From: Bacillota bacterium
GTDB lineage: Bacteria > Bacillota > Clostridia > Oscillospirales > Butyricicoccaceae
Direction: 5' to 3'
DNA length: 5,622 nucleotides
NCBI GenBank assembly: GCA_030705725.1
Contig: JAUZPW010000114.1
Coordinates: 1 to 5,622, forward strand
Shown: positions 1 through 5,622 of the stretch, piece after piece
Position numbering within the stretch: the stretch's first letter is position 1
How the letters are laid out: every line of letters begins with the position of its first letter
The notes under the pieces: model-generated
Told to the model about the DNA's origin: nothing
Databases searched by the model: none
Seen by the model: the letters and a program-made list of their open reading frames with translations, nothing else
Program-made: the position numbers and the translations under genes

Positions 1-28
1 CCATCATTGACAAATTAAGGAGTTAACT

Positions 29-1213
<1,185 letters not shown>

Positions 1214-1216
<3 letters not shown>

Positions 1217-1234
1217 AGGGTGAAACTCCCTTTA
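1214..1234 (+). other. Small hairpin at the metK stop codon
   Basis: TAAAGGG (1214-1220) pairs perfectly with CCCTTTA (1228-1234) around a 7-nt loop, starting in the metK stop codon. It is followed by CTAAAAG rather than a T run, so alone it is not an intrinsic terminator. It may protect the 3' end or be incidental. Confidence 0.4.
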
Positions 1235-1247
1235 CTAAAAGACTGAG

Positions 1248-1283
1248 GACAAAGTATTCAGCGGATGCTTTGTCTTTTGTTTT
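1248..1283 (+). terminator. Intrinsic terminator after metK
   Basis: GACAAAGTAT (1248-1257) pairs with ATGCTTTGTC (1265-1274) over 10 positions, including one T-G wobble, around a 7-nt loop. The T-rich tract TTTTGTTTT (1275-1283) follows immediately. This is a standard rho-independent terminator and implies that the SIS gene downstream has its own promoter or depends on read-through. Confidence 0.85.
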
Positions 1284-1306
1284 ACTCAACGTGAGGAATA
1301 TATAAT
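1277..1306 (+). promoter_or_regulatory. Candidate promoter for the SIS-domain gene
   Basis: A perfect -10 hexamer TATAAT lies at 1301-1306, with a weak -35-like TTGTTT at 1277-1282 and an 18-nt spacer. The -35 overlaps the T tract of the metK terminator. Transcription would begin near 1313, giving a leader of only about 11 nt that still contains part of the GGGGGA ribosome binding site. The perfect -10 and the lack of other space between terminator and gene favour it; the poor -35 and very short leader count against it. Confidence 0.3.
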
Positions 1307-1331
1307 GAAACGGGGGATTAATTGTGTCTGA
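1305..1331 (+). other. Possible 8-codon leader ORF overlapping the SIS gene start
   Basis: ATG at 1305 has GAGG at 1293-1296 with 8-nt spacing and opens a tiny reading frame (MKRGINCV) ending in TGA at 1329-1331. It overlaps the GTG start of the next gene by 8 nt in a different frame. It could couple translation to the main gene, but so short a frame may be chance, and it would not be fully transcribed if the candidate promoter at 1277-1306 is the real one. Confidence 0.2.
1312..1317 (+). promoter_or_regulatory. Ribosome binding site deciding the GTG start of the SIS gene
   Basis: GGGGGA lies 6 nt before GTG at 1324. The in-frame ATG codons at 1339 and 1342 have no comparable purine-rich site at a suitable distance, so the GTG start is preferred. 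Confidence 0.6.
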
Positions 1332-2409
1332 GTATACTATGATGGGGCATATAACGGATCAGCCCCGGGCGTTGAGGTATTGCTTCGAAAATAACGCGTA
1401 CGCCCGGGAAACCGCCAATATTCTGACGAAGAGCAGAATCAAAAAGGTTTATGTGGTAGGCTCCGGGACTTCCTACAGCGCCGCGGTCGTAATCAAATAT
1501 TACATACAGAGATACTGGAGCGCAGACGCTCAGTTTATATCCCCACATCTTTTCACATACCACGAGAATCAGAACGCGTCGGGGGCATTTAAGAATGACG
1601 AAATTCTGGTGATCGGGATATCGCAGTCGGGGAGCAGCACCTCAACGCTTTCAGCACTCGACAAGGCGAAAAAAAGCGGCAATCTGGTTCTAGGTGTTAC
1701 CGAGGATGAAAACTCGGCGATGGCTAAAGCCGATTATCCGTATCTGCATCTATTATGCGGCAAGGAAAACGTACCGCCGGAGACTCGCGGCTATACCGTT
1801 ACGCTGATGATGCTTTACCTTATTACGCTCGAGGTTGCTAAAAAACTCGGAAATATTACGGCGGGCGAATATGAAAGCAAATTAGCCGAGGCAAGGGAGT
1901 TTACCCTTCGCTTTGACACATTCATAAAAGAATCCGCCGAGTGGTATGACAGGAACAAAGACGAGCTCGAAGCGGCAGGAAAGCTTGGAGTGACGGCATA
2001 TGGCATGAACTATGGCACAGCGCTAGAAGCGCAGGTTAAACTATATGAATGCACGCATCTTGCCTCTATAGGGTATGAAGCGGAGGAGTTTATCCACGGG
2101 CCGATTTTTGCCTATGACGAGGAGAATTACATATTTACAATCCTCTCGGGCGGAAGCGAGATGAAGAGGGCGGCTGTACTTAACCAATTCTTTAAGGAAA
2201 AAGTCACGCCTCATGTTTTTGTTATCAGCGCTGAGGATATTCCACATACGATCAGGGACTGCCGTTTTTCATATAACGCCTGCGAGGAGCTTATGGCTAT
2301 AGCCTATATTATTCCGTTCCAGATTCTTGCCGCAAGGCTTGCCGATAAGTTTGGTATCAATACGACATATTTCAAGCTGGTGCATGTCGGGTGGCCGGCA
2401 TATTCGTGA
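1324..2409 (+). CDS. SIS-domain sugar isomerase / deglycase-like protein (GlmS isomerase-module, FrlB/FraB type)
   Basis: Predicted cytosolic enzyme of the double-SIS family, which isomerises or deglycates sugar phosphates. The 361 residues match an isolated GlmS isomerase module; the N-terminal glutaminase domain of true GlmS is absent, so it should not make glucosamine-6-phosphate from glutamine. The first SIS domain (about 35-170) has VGSGTS at 45-50 and the phosphate-binding SQSGSS at 100-105. The second (about 215-345) has Glu242 and His258 (in EEFIHGP) exactly 16 residues apart, the spacing of the catalytic Glu/His pair in GlmS and in the fructose-asparagine deglycase FraB. An N-terminal DQP (12-14) recalls the family's EIxxQP motif. 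Start is GTG. Related enzymes act on Amadori compounds such as fructoselysine-6-phosphate or on amino sugars; the substrate here cannot be read from sequence. It stands between a terminator and the HAD gene 83 nt downstream. Confidence 0.85.
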   Translation: MSEYTMMGHITDQPRALRYCFENNAYARETANILTKSRIKKVYVVGSGTSYSAAVVIKYYIQRYWSADAQFISPHLFTYHENQNASGAFKNDEILVIGISQSGSSTSTLSALDKAKKSGNLVLGVTEDENSAMAKADYPYLHLLCGKENVPPETRGYTVTLMMLYLITLEVAKKLGNITAGEYESKLAEAREFTLRFDTFIKESAEWYDRNKDELEAAGKLGVTAYGMNYGTALEAQVKLYECTHLASIGYEAEEFIHGPIFAYDEENYIFTILSGGSEMKRAAVLNQFFKEKVTPHVFVISAEDIPHTIRDCRFSYNACEELMAIAYIIPFQILAARLADKFGINTTYFKLVHVGWPAYS

Positions 2410-2437
2410 TATTTACTTTGCTGACTGAGCTATTTGT

Positions 2438-2466
2438 TTTACAATAATTTAAACTGGTGCGATATT
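2438..2466 (+). promoter_or_regulatory. Candidate promoter for the HAD-yajC-epimerase run
   Basis: TTTACA (2438-2443, five of six matches to TTGACA) is followed after 17 nt by GATATT (2461-2466, four of six matches to TATAAT). A start near 2473 would leave a short leader that keeps the GAAAAGG ribosome binding site. The gap after the SIS gene holds no convincing terminator, so co-transcription with the SIS gene is equally possible. Confidence 0.3.
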
Positions 2467-2492
2467 TATCAAAATGAAAAGGTATAATATTT

Positions 2493-3143
2493 ATGATTAA
2501 AGCGGTCATATTTGACATGGACGGCGTCATTGTAGACAGCGAGTACGCTTTTCTGAAAAAGCTCAGGGAATATTTACTTTCAAAAAATATTGGAACCGAG
2601 CTTAAGGATTTATACTATTTATCCGGGATAGAGGATTTCGAATTATACAGCCAGATTGCGAAATTAAGCAAATCCACGTATGAGGAGACGCGCGTAGATT
2701 TTAAGAAGTATTATAACAAATCGCCTATGGTTTATAAGGATATTCAGAACGAAGACACAGTTGAGGCAATTAAAATCCTTAGCGGGAAATTTCCGCTTGC
2801 GCTGGCGTCGTCCTCGGACATGGGGGACATAGACACCGTGCTCGATACCTGCTTTCTGAGAAGATACTTCAGCGTGGTCACAAGCGGACAATCGTTTAAG
2901 GAATCAAAACCTAATCCCGAGATATACCTTCACACAGCCGGGCTTCTCAAGATACGGCCGGAAGAATGCCTCGCCGTCGAGGATTCAAATTACGGAGTCA
3001 GAGCGGCATATAACGCAAAAATGCATGTGGTTGCCCGGAAAGACCCGCATATACCGAACGATATTTCATTGGCGGATTTTATTGTCGACGACTGCAGAAA
3101 AATTTACAGGGTTATCGAAAAAATTGATAAAAATACAAATTAA
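2493..3143 (+). CDS. HAD-superfamily hydrolase, subfamily IA (beta-phosphoglucomutase / sugar-phosphatase-like)
   Basis: Probable cytosolic phosphatase or phosphomutase of the haloacid dehalogenase superfamily. All four HAD motifs are present in its 216 residues: motif I DMDGV with nucleophile Asp8 and acid/base Asp10; motif II Ser106 in ALASSSD; motif III Lys139 in ESKPNP; motif IV Glu163-Asp164 in VEDSNYGV. Residues about 15-85 form the helical cap typical of subfamily IA. Length and layout resemble PgmB and the sugar-phosphatase group, but residue 20 is Phe where beta-phosphoglucomutases carry a catalytic-site His, so mutase activity is not assured. ATG has GAAAAGG at 2476-2482 with 10-nt spacing. 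It is followed after 14 nt by yajC, so the two are almost certainly co-transcribed. A sugar-phosphate substrate is plausible given the SIS and epimerase neighbours, but this is inference. Confidence 0.88.
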   Translation: MIKAVIFDMDGVIVDSEYAFLKKLREYLLSKNIGTELKDLYYLSGIEDFELYSQIAKLSKSTYEETRVDFKKYYNKSPMVYKDIQNEDTVEAIKILSGKFPLALASSSDMGDIDTVLDTCFLRRYFSVVTSGQSFKESKPNPEIYLHTAGLLKIRPEECLAVEDSNYGVRAAYNAKMHVVARKDPHIPNDISLADFIVDDCRKIYRVIEKIDKNTN

Positions 3144-3157
3144 CAGGAGATGCGTTC

Positions 3158-3439
3158 ATGCTTAATTCTATTCCCGGCTGGATATGGACTGTAATTATTT
3201 TCGTAGTATTCGTTTTGGGTTATCTTATAACGAACATTTTTCATTACAGAAAAAATACCGAGGCCGCAATCAAATTTCAGAACGAGCTGCAGCCCGGCGA
3301 CAAGATCGTCTTATCCTCGGGTATTCATGGAGTTATAAAGAAAATTGACAAACAAACCGCAGTTGTTTCATTAAACGACAAAAATGACGTTGTCGTCGAA
3401 AGGTTTTGCATTGTCAGGCTTGAAAAGGATCTTAAGTAA
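3158..3439 (+). CDS. yajC: Preprotein translocase subunit YajC
   Basis: Small inner-membrane accessory protein of the Sec translocase, associated with SecDF and SecYEG. The 93 residues show the family layout: one N-terminal membrane segment (about residues 7-28, rich in I, V, F and L), a basic patch (HYRKN, 29-33), then the soluble YajC core with PGDKIVLSSGIHGVIKKID (46-64), matching the family's GDxVxTxGGIxGxVxxI pattern, and a short beta-rich tail. It has AGGAGA at 3145-3150, 7 nt before ATG. It lies 14 nt after the HAD gene and 39 nt before the preferred start of the epimerase gene, so these three form a likely operon. This differs from the common yajC context beside tgt or secDF. secA lies on the opposite strand to the right. 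Identification from the core motif is strong even though the protein is short. Confidence 0.9.
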   Translation: MLNSIPGWIWTVIIFVVFVLGYLITNIFHYRKNTEAAIKFQNELQPGDKIVLSSGIHGVIKKIDKQTAVVSLNDKNDVVVERFCIVRLEKDLK

Positions 3440-3466
3440 ATTACGCTATGTGTAAATTAGAATAAC

Positions 3467-3471
3467 AGGGA
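3467..3471 (+). promoter_or_regulatory. Ribosome binding site favouring the second ATG of the epimerase gene
   Basis: AGGGA sits only about 1-2 nt before ATG at 3473 but about 7-8 nt before the in-frame ATG at 3479. The usual spacing therefore selects 3479 and gives a protein starting MKKILCPS, as relatives do. Confidence 0.65.
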
Positions 3472-3478
3472 AATGTAT

Positions 3479-4129
3479 ATGAAAAAAATTCTATGCCCAA
3501 GCATGATGTGCGCCGATTACGATAACCTGGCGACTTCAACCGCCGAACTGGATCAAGCCGGAGCGGACGTCTTTCACTGCGACGTTATGGACGGCTGTTT
3601 TGTCCCCAATATCGCGATGGGCTTGCAGGACATTAAAACAGTAAGAAAAAACACGCGAAAGCCTATTGACGTCCACCTTATGATTGAAAAACCGGCGGGC
3701 AAAGTCGACTGGTTTATAGACGCGGGAGCGGACATCGTTTACATCCACCCAGAAAGCGAAAGATACTGCATTAAAACCCTGCGGCATATAAGGAACAGAG
3801 GGGTAAAAGCCGGAATTGCGATAAATCCCGATACAAGCATCGAAACTGTGCGCGAGCTTTTGGCGCACCGCGACTATGTGCTGGCGATGAGCGTGACGCC
3901 GGGATTTGCCGGACAGCGGTTTATAGAAAGCGTCAAGGGAAAGCTTATAAAACTAGCCGAGTTAAAAAAGAAATACGGATTTATACTTACTCTAGACGGC
4001 GCCTGTTCGCCTGAAAAAATAAAAGAGCTTTCGGAGGCGGGAGTGGACGGTTTTATACTTGGAACAAGCTCGCTGTTCGGAACGCGCAGGGATTATAAAA
4101 ACATATTGACCGAGTTAAGAAATCTATAA
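3479..4129 (+). CDS. Ribulose-phosphate 3-epimerase family protein, D-allulose-6-phosphate 3-epimerase (AlsE)-like
   Basis: Cytosolic TIM-barrel, metal-dependent enzyme that epimerises ketose phosphates at C3. Numbered from the preferred start (216 residues; an in-frame ATG at 3473 would add two), the family's active-site residues are all present: Ser8 in CPSMMCAD, His33 and Asp35 in HCDVMDG, His66 in DVHLM, the MSVTPGFAGQRF loop (137-148), and catalytic Asp173. Several signatures favour AlsE over housekeeping Rpe: HPE after strand 4, LDGAC where Rpe has VDGG, and GTSSLF where Rpe has GSxIF. Ribulose-5-phosphate (pentose phosphate pathway) remains possible, since annotation pipelines usually name such proteins Rpe. 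It is the last gene of the run with the HAD protein and yajC and is closed by a strong terminator. Family assignment is near certain; substrate is uncertain. Confidence 0.93.
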   Translation: MKKILCPSMMCADYDNLATSTAELDQAGADVFHCDVMDGCFVPNIAMGLQDIKTVRKNTRKPIDVHLMIEKPAGKVDWFIDAGADIVYIHPESERYCIKTLRHIRNRGVKAGIAINPDTSIETVRELLAHRDYVLAMSVTPGFAGQRFIESVKGKLIKLAELKKKYGFILTLDGACSPEKIKELSEAGVDGFILGTSSLFGTRRDYKNILTELRNL

Positions 4130-4140
4130 AACCTGATATT

Positions 4141-4176
4141 AAAAGCCTCGCTTTGTGAGACAAAGCGAGGCTTTTT
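4141..4176. terminator. Bidirectional intrinsic terminator between convergent genes
   Basis: AAAAGCCTCGCTTTG (4141-4155) pairs perfectly over 15 bp with CAAAGCGAGGCTTTT (4161-4175) around the 5-nt loop TGAGA. The stem starts with an A run and ends in a T run, so it can terminate the epimerase transcript on the plus strand and the flavodiiron transcript on the minus strand. It fills most of the 68-nt gap between the two convergent stop codons. Confidence 0.95.
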
Positions 4177-4197
4177 ACTTTATAAACAAGCACTGGG

Positions 4198-5313
4198 CTA
4201 CGGCCGATAAACCGTCTTGCGCGAAGAAAGAAGCTCAAAGCCAAGAGCTTTGAAAAACTCCTCAATCTGTGCAACGCTTTCGCCGCTCCAGCCATAGGAG
4301 CCGAAAGCGAGAGCTGTCCTGTCCTTCGGCCTTAAGCCCTTCATATATGTCAGAAACGCAGCGACGGACGGCAGGAGGTTATTATTGAGCGTTGAGGAAC
4401 CCACCGCGATATATTTAGCTTCGAGAAGCTTTGCCATCGCGTAGGAGATGTGCTTTTTGCGAAGATCGATAAGCTCGACGTCTCTGCCTTCATTTTTCCA
4501 TTCATCAAAAAGCGTTTTCGCCATGATTTCCGTCGAGCCCCACATCGTATCGTATACTATAACGGCCCGTCCGGGATCGGTAGAGCCTTGCGACCAGAGC
4601 TTGTACTTTTCACTCATTTCAGGAACGAAACCGCGCAGAATCTGGCCGTGAGAAGGGCAGATCATATCGACGGGATACGGAGAGACCTGGGACAGGAGTT
4701 TCTGCACCTGCGCGCCGAACGGGAAAACAATGTTTGCATAATAGTCGCCCGCGCGCTCCAGTAATTTAGGCAGCCCCAGTTCGTCATCAAAGGCCTCCTT
4801 TAGAGCGATGTGCTGGCCGAAAGCGTCATTTGAAAACAAAAGTTTTTCCTCAGCTAAGTAAGTGCTCATGCTGTCAGGCCAATGAACCATCGGCATAGGT
4901 ATAAATGTGAAATTGTATTTGCCTGTATTAAGGGTATCGAGCGGTTTTACGATATGGCAGTCAAAATCGCGTTTATAATAAGCTTTCAGCCCCTTTTGAG
5001 CGTTCATAGTGCAGTAAATATCGGCGCTCGGTACAATATCCGAAATAGCGCAGATGGCTCCCGAATGGTCGGGCTCTATGTGGTTTACTATCAGGCAGTC
5101 AATTTTGCTGACGGGAATGATTTCTTCGATATTTTTTATAAGCTCTTTTGTAAACGGCTCTTTGACAAAATCGATCAAAGTAATTTTATCGTCGATAACG
5201 AGGTAGGCGTTATAGGTCGTTCCGAATGGCGTTTCATAGCCGTGAAACACGCGGATGTCGTAATCAACCGCCCTTACAGAATAAACATTGTCCCTTATTT
5301 TAACCGCAGGCAT
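4198..5313 (-). CDS. A-type flavodiiron protein (FprA family; oxygen/nitric oxide reductase)
   Basis: Cytosolic flavodiiron protein, which in anaerobes reduces O2 to water (or NO to N2O) with electrons usually from rubredoxin or a flavin donor. The N-terminal metallo-beta-lactamase-like domain (about 1-245) has the diiron ligand set: His78, Glu80 and Asp82 in NHIEPDH, His144 in VHWPD, Asp163 in SNDAFGQH, and His222 in PSHGQI. The C-terminal flavodoxin domain (about 248-371) has FMN-binding loops YDTMWGSTEIMA (254-265), SSTLNNNLLP (306-315) and FGSYGWSGES (337-346). No fused rubredoxin or reductase domain follows, hence class A. The start at 5313 was chosen because GGGAGGG (5322-5328) lies 8 nt upstream and residues from MPAVKIRDN match family N-termini; a start at 5385 would add 24 residues overlapping secA. 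At 371 residues it stops right after VYRP, about 20 residues before typical homologues. It follows secA by 17 nt. Confidence 0.95.
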   Translation of the reverse strand: MPAVKIRDNVYSVRAVDYDIRVFHGYETPFGTTYNAYLVIDDKITLIDFVKEPFTKELIKNIEEIIPVSKIDCLIVNHIEPDHSGAICAISDIVPSADIYCTMNAQKGLKAYYKRDFDCHIVKPLDTLNTGKYNFTFIPMPMVHWPDSMSTYLAEEKLLFSNDAFGQHIALKEAFDDELGLPKLLERAGDYYANIVFPFGAQVQKLLSQVSPYPVDMICPSHGQILRGFVPEMSEKYKLWSQGSTDPGRAVIVYDTMWGSTEIMAKTLFDEWKNEGRDVELIDLRKKHISYAMAKLLEAKYIAVGSSTLNNNLLPSVAAFLTYMKGLRPKDRTALAFGSYGWSGESVAQIEEFFKALGFELLSSRKTVYRP

Positions 5314-5321
5314 AGTAATTT

Positions 5322-5328
5322 CCCTCCC
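5322..5328 (-). promoter_or_regulatory. Ribosome binding site fixing the flavodiiron start at 5313
   Basis: On the minus strand GGGAGGG lies 8 nt before ATG (5313-5311), a strong anti-16S match at ideal spacing. It sits within the 17-nt gap after the secA stop codon, which supports co-transcription from secA and argues against the longer start that would overlap secA. Confidence 0.85.
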
Positions 5329-5330
5329 AG

Positions 5331-5622
5331 CTATTCGTTTGCTCCGCAGCATTTTTTGTATTTTTTCCCGCTCCCGCAGGGGCACGGGTCGTTGCGCCCG
5401 GGCTTTTTATCTTTTCTTATCGGCTGGCGGGGACCGACGTCGTTTGCCGACGCGCCTGAAACTGAGGTTTCCCTGGCAACCTTTTCGCGCTTCGGCTCGT
5501 CGCCATGCCGCACTCTTACCAAAAAGATCATTCGGACTGTATCCTCGCGGATCGCCTGGATCATTTCGTCGAACATTTCAAAGCCCTCGTGCTTATAGGC
5601 GACTACAGGGTCGGTCTGGGCG
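5331..5622 (-). CDS. secA: Protein translocase ATPase SecA, C-terminal end (partial; 5' part beyond the window)
   Basis: Motor ATPase that drives preproteins through SecYEG at the cytoplasmic membrane. Only the last 96 residues are in the window; the frame stays open to the right edge, so this is truncation by the window and not a broken gene. The fragment begins AQTDPVVAYKHEGFEMFDEM, the conserved end of the SecA helical scaffold domain (family pattern QxDPLxEYKxEGFxMFxEM), continues IREDTVRMIFLVRV, then passes through a polar, variable linker to the C-terminal zinc-binding motif NDPCPCGSGKKYKKCCG. All four cysteines are present; this motif binds zinc and contacts lipid and SecB or the ribosome in studied SecAs. 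The stop is TAG at 5333-5331. The flavodiiron gene follows after 17 nt without a terminator, suggesting shared transcription. Confidence 0.97.
   Translation of the reverse strand, partial: AQTDPVVAYKHEGFEMFDEMIQAIREDTVRMIFLVRVRHGDEPKREKVARETSVSGASANDVGPRQPIRKDKKPGRNDPCPCGSGKKYKKCCGANE

Noticed and set aside
7..12. TTGACA, a perfect -35 hexamer just before metK
   Set aside because: No -10 box can fit: 17 nt downstream falls at the metK start codon. It is probably coincidence.
1..28. Possible SAM riboswitch upstream of metK
   Set aside because: Only 28 nt of leader are in the window, too little to see any riboswitch core, so nothing can be claimed.
2483..2488. TATAAT just before the HAD gene start
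   Set aside because: No matching -35 lies 16-18 nt upstream, and initiation there would fall inside the coding sequence without the ribosome binding site.
2410..2492. Terminator sought between the SIS and HAD genes
   Set aside because: Only a 3-bp GCT/AGC stem is present, followed by a T-rich stretch broken by other bases. It is too weak to call.
3440..3466. Near-palindrome AAATTAC...GTAAATT between yajC and the epimerase gene
   Set aside because: The arms are imperfect (only TTAC/GTAA pairs cleanly) and AT-rich, so it is not distinguishable from chance as an operator or hairpin.
3536..3868. 110-codon open frame on the minus strand inside the epimerase gene
   Set aside because: It is antisense to an enzyme with intact catalytic motifs and has no recognisable domain.
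5314..5385. Longer flavodiiron start adding 24 N-terminal residues
   Set aside because: It would overlap the secA C-terminal codons, the extra residues do not resemble the family, and a strong ribosome binding site marks 5313.
4882..5598. 238-codon open frame on the plus strand opposite the flavodiiron and secA genes
   Set aside because: It lies antisense to two clearly recognised genes, its product shows no family motif, and no ribosome binding site was seen. It is a shadow frame.

Overview
The window looks like a piece of chromosome from an anaerobic, low-to-mid GC Gram-positive bacterium (Clostridia-like). This inference rests on strong AGGAG/GGAGG-type ribosome binding sites, tight gene packing, intrinsic hairpin-plus-T terminators, an A-type flavodiiron protein (typical of anaerobes), and a SecA tail ending in a four-cysteine zinc motif. 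No transposase, phage gene, CRISPR array, tRNA or rRNA was seen.

Layout, plus strand: metK (S-adenosylmethionine synthetase) is complete and is followed by a small hairpin and a clear intrinsic terminator. A SIS-domain sugar-phosphate isomerase/deglycase-like gene comes next, with a GTG start. After an 83-nt gap comes a compact run of three genes: a HAD-superfamily phosphatase/phosphomutase-like protein, yajC (Sec translocase accessory subunit, 14 nt downstream), and a ribulose-phosphate 3-epimerase family enzyme whose signatures are closer to allulose-6-phosphate 3-epimerase (AlsE). A perfect 15-bp bidirectional terminator closes the run.

Layout, minus strand, converging on that terminator: the C-terminal 96 residues of SecA (the gene continues past the right edge), then 17 nt later an FprA-type flavodiiron protein that appears to lack the usual last ~20 residues.

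The SIS, HAD and AlsE-like proteins are all sugar-phosphate enzymes and could act on related substrates (isomerisation or deglycation, dephosphorylation, C3 epimerisation). This is inference from proximity and family; no transporter, kinase or regulator for such a pathway lies in the window. Two Sec-pathway genes, yajC and secA, lie about 1.9 kb apart on opposite strands. The window is mostly ordinary housekeeping sequence. I found no convincing wholly new system; the sugar-phosphate gene set with yajC embedded in it is the best candidate for follow-up.
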